This document shows positions 35,017-44,556 of a stretch of DNA of 64,000 nt, piece by piece. Source of the DNA: Saprospiraceae bacterium (lineage in GTDB: Bacteria > Bacteroidota > Bacteroidia > Chitinophagales > Saprospiraceae); contig JADKBO010000059.1 in the NCBI GenBank assembly GCA_016715105.1, forward strand, positions 62,001 to 126,000, read 5' to 3'. A program made the position numbers and the translations under genes. A model generated the notes under the pieces. The model made no database searches. It saw only the letters and a program-made list of their open reading frames with translations, and was not told the DNA's origin. Each line of letters begins with the position of its first letter. Positions within the stretch are counted from its first letter, which is position 1.

Positions 35017-36632
35017 AAATTGGATATGGTAATTTCAGTTGCCTTGGCGTGTTTGATAATATTTTGAATCACTTCTTGCAATATTCGATATATCAGAGCT
35101 GCATTATTTTCAGAAATATTTTTGAGGTCTACCTGAAAGACTTCGATATGAGGAGTGATGCCATTTTTTGAAATGAACGACTCAAAATCTGTAAGCGCTC
35201 CTTCCAATCCATGCATTTGTAGTGAATGTGGTATCATATTATGGGCAATACGCCTCACTTCAGAACAAGCTTCATCTATGAGTTCATTCGTCTTTTTATA
35301 TACATCAAGTTCTATTAATTGATTGATTTCATGAGAGATTGAGCCAAAGTGTGCTTTAACGGATGTCAGTAAACCACCCAGTCCATCGTGTAAATCCCTG
35401 GCAATGCGCATGCGTTCGCTTTCTTGCCCTTCGATGACTGCACTCAGTGATAAAAGTTGGTTTTTCTGTTCTAATTCCGTGATTTGCTGTTTTTGGATTT
35501 CGGAGTCTGCTTGTAGAATTCTGGCTTTGTATTCAGTTCTTTTTCTATAAAAATACCAAAGCAAAAGTGACAGTAGGCCAATGGTGATGGCAACTGCCAA
35601 ATACCATCTTTTCCTCACATTCGCTTCATATAACAAAGCTTCTGTTCGCGTTTTTTCATGGGTTAATTCCAAATTTTTATACTTCGCTTCGAATTCTGAA
35701 CTTAGTCTGGTTATGCGTTCATCTCTGTCTGCTCTGAAAACAGAATCTTGCATGGTCCTATAAATATTCAAAGCATCTAAGGCAGCTTTGTGGTTGCCAA
35801 GAGCTTGCTGAATTTCTGATCTTATAAGATAATTATTGGCGATATGGTGTAAGCTTACTCCCTCCTCACTGCGAATCTTTAATGATTTTTCATTATATTC
35901 ATTGGCCTTCTCAAATTGTCCCTTTTTTTGATTGACCACTGCTATTACGTTGTAGACATTTGAAAGTACGTCTGATTGATGAAAAGCTTTATAATTATTC
36001 AAATATAGATTTGCAAATTCCATTGCTTTGTTTATGTTTCCTGCATTATTTTCTAGTTCGGCTAGATTTCCAACAAGAGTTGAAGTACTTAGAGAATCAC
36101 CATTTATTCGGTGTTGTTCATAAGCTTTGTAATGGTATATAGATGCGCTGTCAAGTTTACCTGCTTCCATAAATTGAATACCAATGTTATTATTTACATT
36201 GGCTATCCATGTTGTGTTTTTTTCTTTTTCAAAAAGTTCAAGGGCTTTTTTGTAATACTCAATTGATATATCAGGCTTGCGTTTATATTCCATGCAGGCC
36301 CCAATATTATTCAAACTCAAAGCCATGTAAAAATTGTCTTTAGCTTTGGAGAAAAGGTCTCTAGCTTTGAAATAATAAGTCATGGCTTGTTCATAATTTC
36401 CAGCAAGGTGATAACTCATGCCAAGGAAATTTTGCCCTTTACCTTTATATAAATAATTTGAACCAAGAGCAGCAACACTGTCATAACTGGTAGCAAACTT
36501 TAGCATATCGGACCCTCCGCTAGCTAAAACTTCTCGTATATTATTTTCAATAGCTTTGAGCTTTATGGTATCTTGTCCTTGTAAAAGCTCTGCTCCTCCA
36601 AAAAAAACTAAAATCAGCGCAAGAGTTTTCAT
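34902..36632 (-). CDS. TPR-containing HisKA_3 histidine kinase, first copy (N-terminal bulk)
   Basis: The signal peptide (LALILVFFGGAELLQGQ) leads to ~300 residues of tetratricopeptide repeats (for example NNIGACMEYKRKPDISIEYY, GNYEQAMTYYFKARDLF), a transmembrane helix (YLAVAITIGLLSLLLWYFY), a coiled coil and the HisKA_3 box ESERMRIARDLHDGLGGLL with the phospho-His. The N box IYRILQEVIQNIIKHAKA is present; from there the frame is wrong (last ~30 residues) because of the frameshift described for 34804-35016. TPRs face the periplasm and presumably sense a protein partner. The ATG lies three bases after the stop of the second kinase. Confidence 0.85.
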   Translation of the reverse strand: MKTLALILVFFGGAELLQGQDTIKLKAIENNIREVLASGGSDMLKFATSYDSVAALGSNYLYKGKGQNFLGMSYHLAGNYEQAMTYYFKARDLFSKAKDNFYMALSLNNIGACMEYKRKPDISIEYYKKALELFEKEKNTTWIANVNNNIGIQFMEAGKLDSASIYHYKAYEQHRINGDSLSTSTLVGNLAELENNAGNINKAMEFANLYLNNYKAFHQSDVLSNVYNVIAVVNQKKGQFEKANEYNEKSLKIRSEEGVSLHHIANNYLIRSEIQQALGNHKAALDALNIYRTMQDSVFRADRDERITRLSSEFEAKYKNLELTHEKTRTEALLYEANVRKRWYLAVAITIGLLSLLLWYFYRKRTEYKARILQADSEIQKQQITELEQKNQLLSLSAVIEGQESERMRIARDLHDGLGGLLTSVKAHFGSISHEINQLIELDVYKKTNELIDEACSEVRRIAHNMIPHSLQMHGLEGALTDFESFISKNGITPHIEVFQVDLKNISENNAALIYRILQEVIQNIIKHAKATEITISNFWATNKASTYKWMTTVKDLTSMRLFMLREWASKASSLV

Positions 36633-36635
36633 AAT

Positions 36636-37916
36636 TTATGGAATTGGTATGATCATGTTAATAGTAGTTCCTTTGCCAATTTTTGAGTCTATGTCCATTT
36701 GGCCTTCGAGGTATTGAACTCTAGATTCAAGACTTTTTAATCCCATGCCTTTTTTATTGATGAGTGTATTTACGTCAAAGCCAATTCCATTATCTTCAGT
36801 AAGAATGTGTAAGTTTTTCTCATCACCAAAAAACTGTATTAGTAAATGATTGGCATTGGCATGTTTGATGGTATTTTGGCTTACTTCTTGTAGAATGCGA
36901 TAAATCATGGAAGCTTTATGTTCTGGCACTTTTAACAAAGGATAATGAACCTCAATATCTGCTTTGATACCAGCATTTTCGAGAGTATTGCTCAATTCCG
37001 TAAGTACACCTTGCAATCCATGTTCTGAAAGTGAATGTGGTATCATGTCGTGCGCAATGCGTCTCACTTCACCACAAGCCTCATCAATTAATTCATTTGT
37101 TTTTTGAAAAACATTGATTTGACTTACTGCCTCTAATTCTCTGGTTATGGTATTGAAATGTGCTTTTACAGATGTGAGCAGGCCTCCCAATCCGTCGTGT
37201 AAGTCTTGAGCAATTCTCAATCTTTCTGATTCTTGACCTTCAATCATTGAACTCAAAGCCAGTAGTTTATTCTTTTGCTCTAAATCAAGAATTTTCTGAT
37301 TGCTTATTTCCTGATCTTTTTGATTGATTTTTTTCTGAAATTTTAATTTTCGGTAATAAAACATCAAACCAGAAAACACGAGTAGTAAAACAAAACTTCC
37401 ACCACTTAATAACCTAGTTTTATCCAATTTCAGATCCTTTAATTCTATATCTTTTTTCATCAATTCATTTTCTTTTAGTTGAGTTTGATATTTGGCTTCA
37501 TAATCTGCAATTTTACCATCGAGAATTTGTTGGAAGGAACTGTCTTGTAATTCAGTATATTTTTCTAATGCAATCAAAGCTTTTTGATGTTGGCCCATTT
37601 TTTTTAAATATTCATATTGAATTAAATAGCTCGATTTTTGTACCCTCGATAAACTTGGATTTTCTTTGATCAGCATATCCATTTGATCCACCGCTTTTTG
37701 CAATTGTCCAGTTTGTGAATATTTCTCTGCAACATCAAATCTTGTAAGAATGGAAGATGCATCCAGGCTATCTTTATTTAATTGTGCCAGTCTTTTTTCC
37801 AGTTTCTTTAAGCCTTCTTCTTTGTTATCAAAAAGATCCAGTAATCCACTGTGGAGTAAGTCGAGTGGTTTGTCAGGCGACCCAGCTTTTTTAAATGCCA
37901 AAATTCTCCTATCCAC
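36636..37916 (-). CDS. TPR-containing HisKA_3 histidine kinase, second copy (C-terminal part)
   Basis: Carries the last TPRs, a transmembrane helix (LLSGGSFVLLLVFSGLMFYY), a coiled coil, the H box ESERLRIAQDLHDGLGGLL, the N box IYRILQEVSQNTIKHANA and the G boxes EDNGIGFDV and GMGLKSLESRVQYL. It is a clear paralogue of the adjacent kinase. The N-terminal part is in another frame (37808-38548). One base is missing in AAAA at 37900-37903; repair gives GEF-LAFKKAGSPDKPLDLL and a ~637-residue protein. Both kinases probably signal to the regulator at 34159. Confidence 0.85.
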   Translation of the reverse strand: MDRRILAFKKAGSPDKPLDLLHSGLLDLFDNKEEGLKKLEKRLAQLNKDSLDASSILTRFDVAEKYSQTGQLQKAVDQMDMLIKENPSLSRVQKSSYLIQYEYLKKMGQHQKALIALEKYTELQDSSFQQILDGKIADYEAKYQTQLKENELMKKDIELKDLKLDKTRLLSGGSFVLLLVFSGLMFYYRKLKFQKKINQKDQEISNQKILDLEQKNKLLALSSMIEGQESERLRIAQDLHDGLGGLLTSVKAHFNTITRELEAVSQINVFQKTNELIDEACGEVRRIAHDMIPHSLSEHGLQGVLTELSNTLENAGIKADIEVHYPLLKVPEHKASMIYRILQEVSQNTIKHANANHLLIQFFGDEKNLHILTEDNGIGFDVNTLINKKGMGLKSLESRVQYLEGQMDIDSKIGKGTTINMIIPIP

Positions 37917-38548
37917 TTATCAAATTCCTTTTCTCCCCAGCGCTCCTTTGCAGATCTTGTCATGGCATACAAAACAAATCCTTTATCCATCCGATTGGTA
38001 GAGGTTTTTACATAATTGTAAGCATCCTTTAAGTATTGGTCCGCTTTTGCAAAATCATTTAATTGCAAATAAATGAGATATCTATTAAAATTTGGTGTCC
38101 ATAATGCTACTGATGGTTCATATTTTCTGAATTCATCTGCGGTCAATTGAGCAAAATGTAATGCAGAATCCAGCACATTTTGATCCGTATAAAGCATGGT
38201 TAAATAATTATAATATCTTCCTAATTTAGGATGATTTAGATTGTTTGACTTTACAAATTCTACGCCTTGCAAGAGATATTTTTTACTCAATGGTACTTGC
38301 GAGTTGGTATAAAATGTTTGTGTGATTGAGCTGATCATCTGGACTTTGGCATCATTAAGAGGATTGCTCAATATTACATCAAGATAAGGTTTATAACATT
38401 GTTCATCTTTAAAACATTTGCTAATGATGAGCTTTGCCAAATCGCGCCCTTCACTTTCTTTTGTTACTGTTTTGAGAGCAATTAATAAGCTATCCTGAGC
38501 TGTAGAAGACCCGTAAACAAAAAGAAATATGAATAGTAGTTGGCGCAC
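37808..38548 (-). CDS. TPR histidine kinase, second copy (N-terminal part, split gene)
   Basis: Begins with the signal peptide MRQLLFIFLFVYGSSTAQ and continues into helical repeats (YYNYLTMLYTDQNVLDSALHFA, FNRYLIYLQLNDFAKADQYL) matching the periplasmic TPR sensor of the paralogue. Real coding ends at about residue 216; the last ~30 residues come from the frameshift at 37900-37903. It is the first gene of the kinase-kinase-regulator operon. Its promoter should lie in the ~140 bases between it and the divergent gene at 38692. Confidence 0.78.
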   Translation of the reverse strand: MRQLLFIFLFVYGSSTAQDSLLIALKTVTKESEGRDLAKLIISKCFKDEQCYKPYLDVILSNPLNDAKVQMISSITQTFYTNSQVPLSKKYLLQGVEFVKSNNLNHPKLGRYYNYLTMLYTDQNVLDSALHFAQLTADEFRKYEPSVALWTPNFNRYLIYLQLNDFAKADQYLKDAYNYVKTSTNRMDKGFVLYAMTRSAKERWGEKEFDKWIGEFWHLKKLGRLTNHSTYSTVDYWIFLITKKKA

Positions 38549-38691
38549 TTTTTTTTTGTGAAATTATAAGGAAAATTCCAATGTTTTTTCATTTAATTAG
38601 AAAATATATGATTTCATAGATTTTCTGTTCACTCCATGAAATAAGTCTTTGAGGACCAGTAAACAATATCAAATTTGGTCACAAAACAAGT

Positions 38692-39183
38692 ATGATGAAA
38701 TACATGGTCTTTTTTATTTGTATGTTTGGTTTAATAGAGGTAAAAGCTCAAACCATTCAAGGCTTCCTAGCGAGTGGTGGTAGTAGTTTTCAAAATTCAA
38801 CCATACGTGCACATCAAGTATTGGGCTCCACATTTATAGGCGGTAATTCCAACCAAACGGTTTTTATCAGCCAAGGTCTGTTATTCCCAATAGGAGTATT
38901 CATGCCCACCAATACACAACAATATTTAATTCCCAAAATTGCATTTTATCCCAATCCAGCCAATGATTGGATTCAAATAAAAATTGAAGATGTTTCTGCA
39001 GTCGCAGCTATCGAATTACGAAGCATCAATGATGTCAAAACAGCGGTCAATATTCAAACGCTCAATAATTCTTCCATTCAAATTTCTGTAGCCGAAATGC
39101 AAACTGGATTGTATTCATTGATTTCAATTGATAAAAAAGGCATTCGATCTTTTCAAGGTTTGCTTGCCATCATTAGCCATTAA
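38692..39183 (+). CDS. Small secreted protein with T9SS type A sorting domain
   Basis: A 163-residue protein: signal peptide (KYMVFFICMFGLIEVKAQ), a short ~60-residue region (QGFLASGGSSFQNSTIRAHQVLGSTFIGG) and a C-terminal sorting domain IAFYPNPANDWIQIKI to the end. The stretch before the domain resembles the head of proteins such as uncharacterised Bacteroidota secreted proteins with GQ-V-G motifs. T9SS would carry it across the outer membrane and attach or release it. It precedes the collagen-like gene by 24 bases, so both are probably co-expressed. Confidence 0.8.
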   Translation: MMKYMVFFICMFGLIEVKAQTIQGFLASGGSSFQNSTIRAHQVLGSTFIGGNSNQTVFISQGLLFPIGVFMPTNTQQYLIPKIAFYPNPANDWIQIKIEDVSAVAAIELRSINDVKTAVNIQTLNNSSIQISVAEMQTGLYSLISIDKKGIRSFQGLLAIISH

Positions 39184-39207
39184 AAAAACAGTAAAATTAA
39201 CCATAAA

Positions 39208-41697
39208 ATGAAAAAGTATTTTATCGCCATTTATTTATTATTCACCTATTTTTTTCTGATTGGACAAACGCCTTCGTTTTTCAATTATCAAGCAATTGTG
39301 CAAGATGAAAAGGGTATTGCATTAGGCAATAAAGATGTAAAAATCAAAGTAATAATAACGACCAAAGGAGGAAGTTTTGATGAAACTTATGAGACGAGAA
39401 CTAATGAATTGGGGATTGTAAATCTTCAAATCGGTGGTCCAGAATTTGATAAAATTGATTGGGCAAAAGGTGGTGGAGAAGTTGCGATTGAAGAGTTGAA
39501 TTTTGGTATCAAAATGCCAGCTTTTCAATTAGCCTCTGTTCCTTATGCTTTGTATGCAGAAACTTCTGGTTCATCATTGCCAGGCCCACCTCCCGCACAC
39601 CAATGGGAAGGTACCAAAATCAGATTTGAAAATCCAGACGGTAGTTTTGGACCTTTCATAGAACTTAAAGGCGAACAAGGAAATAGTGTAAGCGTGGTGG
39701 GGTCAGTGGGTGCAGAAGCTGATTTGCCAACCAACTACACTGGTAAGCTAGGTGATATGTTTATTGTTACCAGTACCGGTGGTGGATTTGTTTGGGATGG
39801 AAAAACCTGGATCAGTGTTGGTAGAGTCCAAGGTCCAAAAGGGGATAAGGGCGATAAAGGAGATAAAGGTACCAAAGGAGATGCGGGTTTGAAGGGTGAT
39901 CCCGGAACGCAAGGTCAAAAGGGTGATACTGGTTTGCAAGGTATTGCTGGACCTACCGGAGCCCAAGGAACTAAAGGTGACAAGGGTGATAAAGGAGACA
40001 AAGGTGAAGACGGTACCAGCGTGAGCATTGTAGGGTCTGTTACCAATGTCAATCAATTGCCAATAACTGGTAACAAAGGTGATTTGTACATTGTTACCAG
40101 TACGGGAGATGCTTTTGTTTGGGACGGTGCAAAGTGGGTAAATGCGGGGAAATTGCAAGGTCCAAAAGGTGATAAGGGCGATAAAGGAGAGAAAGGCGAT
40201 AAAGGCGATACTGGTTCACAAGGTTCTGCTGGTGCACAAGGAGCTCAGGGTCCTCAGGGAACTCAAGGTGTAGCAGGTCCTGTCGGTCCCCAAGGCTTGA
40301 AGGGAGATACTGGTCCTAGTGGCCCACAAGGCCCTAAAGGAGATGCGGGAGCAACTGGCTCAGTTGGTCCACAGGGTCCAAAAGGTGACACAGGAGCAGC
40401 TGGCCCTAAAGGAGATACAGGTGCTCAAGGCGAAAAAGGGGCGAAAGGTGATACAGGTGCAACAGGACTCACTGGCCCTCAAGGTCCCAAGGGTGATACT
40501 GGTTCATCAGGAGCAACAGGTGCTCAAGGTCCAAAGGGAGATATTGGAGCAACTGGACCAGCAGGCGCTGCCGGACCACAAGGCCCCAAAGGGGATACTG
40601 GATCCCAAGGCCAAACTGGAGCCACTGGTGCAACTGGGGCCGTAGGACCACAAGGTTTACAAGGTCCAAAAGGTGATGCTGGTTCACAGGGTCCACAAGG
40701 GCCAAAAGGAGATATGGGTTCTCAGGGCCAAACTGGGGCAACAGGTGCAACAGGGGCTCAAGGATTAAAGGGTGACAAAGGTGATACAGGTGCAACTGGT
40801 CTTACTGGCCCTCAAGGCCCAAAGGGTGATACAGGTTTAGCCGGACCTCAAGGATTAAAAGGTGACAAAGGTGATACAGGTGCAACTGGTCTTACTGGTC
40901 CTCAAGGTCCAAAGGGTGATACAGGCGCAACAGGACCAGCAGGGTCATATACTCAGGGCGTTGGAATAGGGATTGCAGGAGGTGTAATTTCAAATACTGG
41001 TGATACAAATGGCAATGATGACTTCAAAAAAACAGATGACCTTGAGGGTGATGTTGTGGGAAAATGGAATACAACTTTGGTCAAAAAAATAAATGGTGTT
41101 GGTGTGACGGCTACACCGACAACCAATGGTCAAATCCTTGTGTACAATGGAAGCACTTGGGGAGTAGGCAACGGTTATAGCCCAGGAACGGGCATCTCAA
41201 TAACAGGTGGCGTCATCAATAATACAGGTGATCCAAATGCCGCCGATGATCTCACTACTACATCAGATCATAGCGGAGATGTGAGCGGAAAATATAATTT
41301 ACTAACAGTCACAGCCATCCAAAAAAGAAATGTGTCAAATGCCAACCCGTCCGTTGGTCAAGCTTTGATTTGGAACGGGTCTGCGTGGGCACCAACTACG
41401 ATCAGCGCTGGTGGAGGTGGTCCTTTAGCGGCTGGATCTATTGCAGCTGGTGGAGGTGAAAGTTGGGATTTGAATGGGAACGTCTCCACTTCCTTTGCAT
41501 CAGGAGCGACTACCATCAGTGTCTCAGGAATTAATTTGTCTGCATCCAACTGCGCGGTTATTGTGACACCAAGAGGCTCGCCATCAGCAGGGGTAAGTTA
41601 TACGTCATTGGTCTCTTTCAATGGTGGAAGTGCCGTGGTAAGAATTCTTGCAAATGGTGATGCGGTAAGTCAAGCATTTAGTTATGTAATCTTTTAA
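39208..41697 (+). CDS. Collagen-like (Gly-X-Y) surface fibre protein
   Basis: An 829-residue exported protein. After the signal peptide comes a beta domain of the type found at the head of many Bacteroidota surface fibres (FNYQAIVQDEKGIALGNKDVKIKV..ELNFGIKMPAFQLASVPYALYAE). Two ~50-residue modules with FVWDG(K/A)(T/K)W (residues ~160-210 and ~270-320) alternate with two Gly-X-Y blocks: ~209-269 and ~318-580, rich in GPKGDKGDKG and GATGPQGPKG. A beta-repeat tail (GTGISITGGVINNTGD) and a C-terminal domain ending SYVIF follow. Gly-X-Y tracts should form a triple helix, so the protein is probably a trimeric fibre. The outer-membrane protein that follows could anchor or export it. Confidence 0.9.
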   Translation: MKKYFIAIYLLFTYFFLIGQTPSFFNYQAIVQDEKGIALGNKDVKIKVIITTKGGSFDETYETRTNELGIVNLQIGGPEFDKIDWAKGGGEVAIEELNFGIKMPAFQLASVPYALYAETSGSSLPGPPPAHQWEGTKIRFENPDGSFGPFIELKGEQGNSVSVVGSVGAEADLPTNYTGKLGDMFIVTSTGGGFVWDGKTWISVGRVQGPKGDKGDKGDKGTKGDAGLKGDPGTQGQKGDTGLQGIAGPTGAQGTKGDKGDKGDKGEDGTSVSIVGSVTNVNQLPITGNKGDLYIVTSTGDAFVWDGAKWVNAGKLQGPKGDKGDKGEKGDKGDTGSQGSAGAQGAQGPQGTQGVAGPVGPQGLKGDTGPSGPQGPKGDAGATGSVGPQGPKGDTGAAGPKGDTGAQGEKGAKGDTGATGLTGPQGPKGDTGSSGATGAQGPKGDIGATGPAGAAGPQGPKGDTGSQGQTGATGATGAVGPQGLQGPKGDAGSQGPQGPKGDMGSQGQTGATGATGAQGLKGDKGDTGATGLTGPQGPKGDTGLAGPQGLKGDKGDTGATGLTGPQGPKGDTGATGPAGSYTQGVGIGIAGGVISNTGDTNGNDDFKKTDDLEGDVVGKWNTTLVKKINGVGVTATPTTNGQILVYNGSTWGVGNGYSPGTGISITGGVINNTGDPNAADDLTTTSDHSGDVSGKYNLLTVTAIQKRNVSNANPSVGQALIWNGSAWAPTTISAGGGGPLAAGSIAAGGGESWDLNGNVSTSFASGATTISVSGINLSASNCAVIVTPRGSPSAGVSYTSLVSFNGGSAVVRILANGDAVSQAFSYVIF
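40759..40922 (+). repeat. 90-bp tandem repeat in the collagen-like gene
   Basis: A unit encoding GLKGDKGDTGATGLTG followed by PQGPKGDTG starts at 40759 and again at 40849, nearly identical in DNA. The period of 90 bases (30 codons, ten Gly-X-Y triplets) keeps the reading frame, so slippage can change fibre length without breaking the gene. Confidence 0.75.
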
Positions 41698-41705
41698 TAA
41701 AGACA

Positions 41706-43406
41706 ATGAAATTACGGACCAAAATGCTTTGGATGGTTTTATTGGCCATCGCCGCGAAGGGAAGTTCCCAGGATTCAATGTCATCGGTAACGAAGGAAAA
41801 ATCTTCTGATTTCAAAATCAGTGGAGGAATATCTTTGGGAGGTGAGATTTATGATGTCAATGGCATTGATGCAAGAAGAAGTCCGTATTCATATAATATC
41901 AGTGGCCGGGTAGCCCTTTCATATAAAGGATTTACAATTCCGATATCAGGTTCCTATCGAGATGCTCAATTCAGTTACGATTATACTTTTAATAGATTGG
42001 GAATAGCACCAAGTTATAAATGGGCAAAGGTTTATCTAGGGTGGAATACGATGAGTTTTTCGCCTTATACGATGGCTGGAAGAAGCTTTTATGGTGTAGG
42101 CTTTGAATTAAAACCAGGGCTATTTACCATCTCTGGTCTAAAAGGGAAAATCCAAAATCCACTGGCCATTCGCGATACATTGATTGATGGTGCTTCACTC
42201 ATTCCCACGTACGATCGATATGTGCAAGGTGGCAAACTTGGGTTTGGAAAAGATCGCTCAAAGATAGAATTCATCTTTTTGCAAATCAAAGACGATGAAA
42301 ATTCATTTCAATATGACAAAAGTTATACCACCAGTTATGGTTATCAACAACTTACTCCGCGTGAAAATATATTGTTGGGCATCAATGGAGGTTTGACCCT
42401 TTTCAAAAAAATAGACTTTTTCATAAATACTGGTTTCAGTGGATTTACGGCAGATCAAAGAGATACTCTTTATCTCAATTATGGAGATGCCGCGCCGGAT
42501 GTAGCTTATGACATCTTTAAAGCCAACAGCTCTTCAAGTTTTTCTCTTGCAGGTGACGGTGGTGTAAATATAAGAATTGGTACGGGTAAACTTGGCTTGA
42601 AATACCGCCGCGTTGACCCATTTTATACGACCCTAGCAAGCAATTACTTTGTCAATGATGTACAGCAATATACTTTTACTGGGGGTGTGGGTTTATGGCA
42701 AAGAAAGATCAGAGTGGATGGCCAATTTGGGGTAGAAGAAAATAATCTTACTGGAAAACGTACCAATACCACTGAGCGAATTATTGGGAATGCAAATCTC
42801 AATTTTTATTCATCTGATAAATTCTACACTACGCTCACTTTTAGTAATTTTCAAACAAGCTCTGAAAATCAAGTCCTTCAACTAGACGATACGTTGAGGT
42901 TTGTATCGATTTCCAATCAATATGGATTATCAACTTCCTACATGCCCGTATTTACCAACAAAACCATGACCATCAATTTATCGGCCTTTTACAACACCGT
43001 TTCTGACCAAAGTGAAATCCAGCAAGTCGGAGATATAAAAATTTTGAGTCTAAACTTGAGTAACAACGTTGGCATTAAAGCCTTGGATCTTACGGTTGGC
43101 GGCAGTCTCAATTTTAATCAGTATGATTACTCTAATAAACAGCAAAATCGATATGGATTTGGCCTTCGGGCGACTAAAAGATTTTTGGAGAAAAAACTTT
43201 CCATCAATGGATCTGCCAACTTTTCCATCAATGAATATGATGGTTTGTCTGATGGGCAAAATCAGACCTATCAAATGAGTGTATCATATAAAACAAGTAA
43301 AAAAAGCACCTTAAGTTTCAATTTATCTCATAGAGTGGTAGAAAGCCTGGTAAACAATTCCTTTGATGAATCAAGAGGATTGATGCGATATGGATTGAGC
43401 TTTTAG
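41706..43406 (+). CDS. Outer-membrane beta-barrel protein paired with the collagen-like gene
   Basis: A 566-residue protein with a signal peptide (MKLRTKMLWMVLLAIAAKGSSQ) and alternating amphipathic strands throughout, many ending in aromatic residues (YSYNISGRVALSYKGFTI, KLGLKYRRVDPFYT, SVSYKTSKKSTLSFNLSH) and a terminal GLMRYGLSF typical of barrels. Around 16-20 strands are plausible. Eight bases separate it from the collagen-like gene, so they form an operon. No plug or TonB box is present. I infer a barrel that anchors or exports the fibre; the family is not recognised. Confidence 0.72.
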   Translation: MKLRTKMLWMVLLAIAAKGSSQDSMSSVTKEKSSDFKISGGISLGGEIYDVNGIDARRSPYSYNISGRVALSYKGFTIPISGSYRDAQFSYDYTFNRLGIAPSYKWAKVYLGWNTMSFSPYTMAGRSFYGVGFELKPGLFTISGLKGKIQNPLAIRDTLIDGASLIPTYDRYVQGGKLGFGKDRSKIEFIFLQIKDDENSFQYDKSYTTSYGYQQLTPRENILLGINGGLTLFKKIDFFINTGFSGFTADQRDTLYLNYGDAAPDVAYDIFKANSSSSFSLAGDGGVNIRIGTGKLGLKYRRVDPFYTTLASNYFVNDVQQYTFTGGVGLWQRKIRVDGQFGVEENNLTGKRTNTTERIIGNANLNFYSSDKFYTTLTFSNFQTSSENQVLQLDDTLRFVSISNQYGLSTSYMPVFTNKTMTINLSAFYNTVSDQSEIQQVGDIKILSLNLSNNVGIKALDLTVGGSLNFNQYDYSNKQQNRYGFGLRATKRFLEKKLSINGSANFSINEYDGLSDGQNQTYQMSVSYKTSKKSTLSFNLSHRVVESLVNNSFDESRGLMRYGLSF

Positions 43407-43516
43407 AAGAAACAAAACAGCGTTTTCCCACATTTTTTACCATTGACAGCTCACAAGAGACAGACCTTATATAAGCCTCCGCATCTAATAGTAAAACATA
43501 TGGGGCCCAAGTCTAT

Positions 43517-44554
43517 TCAATATGTGTTAGGCTCTCCCGGTGTGGGCAAATTTTGTGCCACTTGTTCTCCCTTTTCATGAGTACTTTTCAACGCAACAGT
43601 CAAAGTAATGCCACTTCCGGCAACTGCAACTCCTTTGGCATGATTGTTCTTGAGTGGTGTTGACAAAGTGATTGAATCCGTCACATCACTAGGCGGAGCT
43701 CCAAATCGACGTCTTACTGGTGTTACTTCTGAAACAATAACTTTCTCCATTTGACTTCCTTTTCCAACCAAAATTTCTTGACCAACAGTAAATCCAAATA
43801 CGCTTTCTACAAAGATTTTATTACTTCCACTTTGAGATTCACTCGTTGAAGTAGTGGCTCCCAGACCTCCAATTTCTTTTACAACGGCAAGTTCACTATT
43901 TTTTCCAGTTCCTATAAAAACGGCCTGACCAACTTCCAAACCACCTTTTTCCAAAACTTTGATGTTGTTTGCTCCAGCTTCCACTCCCGTAGCCAAATTT
44001 ACCTTTTTTTGAATCCGAAAATCATTACAATTTGAATCATTATCATTCCCATCAGGGAACAAACCCAAACTCAAATTGACTTCATCTGGGGCACCAGCAA
44101 CGGGGATGAAACGTCTTGGCAATGTTGGTACTACAGCAATGCAACCTCCTTGAGATTGCACGCCTTCCAAAGTTGCAATTTCAGGGCTAGGAATGGTGCC
44201 ATTTGCGCTCGAATTACTTTGTTGTGACCCATAAACCAATCCGTCAACCATGACTTTTCCACTGGCATCCATCAAAGCAATCGAACCTGAACTTCCCGAC
44301 AAAGAACCTCCATACCACTGGTTTGGCAAGATTTTTCCCCTATAACCACCACTTTTGAAACCTATTCCTTTGATAGGTGCTCCGTATTTATTAGCATTTT
44401 TCAAGGCAGAAGAAAGTGTGATGCCGCTGCCCAAAGCTTGTACGGCTTGACCACTGACATGCACAAATTTTGTAGCTGGAGAAAATCCAATACCCGTTCC
44501 TGGATCAGAAACATCCACGGCATCCATGTGGTCGCGCATCAAAGGTTTGGTCAA
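43517..44554 (-). CDS. Arabinofuranosidase-type secreted protein, C-terminal part (split gene)
   Basis: Continues the GH54 protein upstream (44557-46691). The join is at ~44565: adding one base in GGGGAAG reads GPGK-VELTKPLMRDHMDA, so the three pieces make one ~1058-residue protein. This part repeats small beta modules with the pattern G-VGQ-(A/E)-I-(F/L)-(I/V)-G-x-G (VGQAVFIGTGKNSELAVV, VGQEILVGKGSQMEKVIV) and SGITL-(S/T)-x-ALK units, and ends QNLPTPGEPNTY without a sorting domain. Similar modules (DTITIDGE..-like) occur in bacterial and fungal extracellular enzymes; their role is unknown. Confidence 0.7.
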   Translation of the reverse strand: MTKPLMRDHMDAVDVSDPGTGIGFSPATKFVHVSGQAVQALGSGITLSSALKNANKYGAPIKGIGFKSGGYRGKILPNQWYGGSLSGSSGSIALMDASGKVMVDGLVYGSQQSNSSANGTIPSPEIATLEGVQSQGGCIAVVPTLPRRFIPVAGAPDEVNLSLGLFPDGNDNDSNCNDFRIQKKVNLATGVEAGANNIKVLEKGGLEVGQAVFIGTGKNSELAVVKEIGGLGATTSTSESQSGSNKIFVESVFGFTVGQEILVGKGSQMEKVIVSEVTPVRRRFGAPPSDVTDSITLSTPLKNNHAKGVAVAGSGITLTVALKSTHEKGEQVAQNLPTPGEPNTY

Positions 44555-44556
44555 TT

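Noticed and set aside
39748..40795. Minus-strand and alternative-frame open frames inside the collagen-like gene
   Set aside because: They arise from the Gly-X-Y triplet pattern, which keeps several frames open; only the plus-strand frame has a signal peptide and domain structure.
39208..41697. Prophage tail fibre
   Set aside because: Collagen-like and FVWDG modules also occur in phage fibres, but there are no phage genes around and the gene has a signal peptide and a barrel partner.
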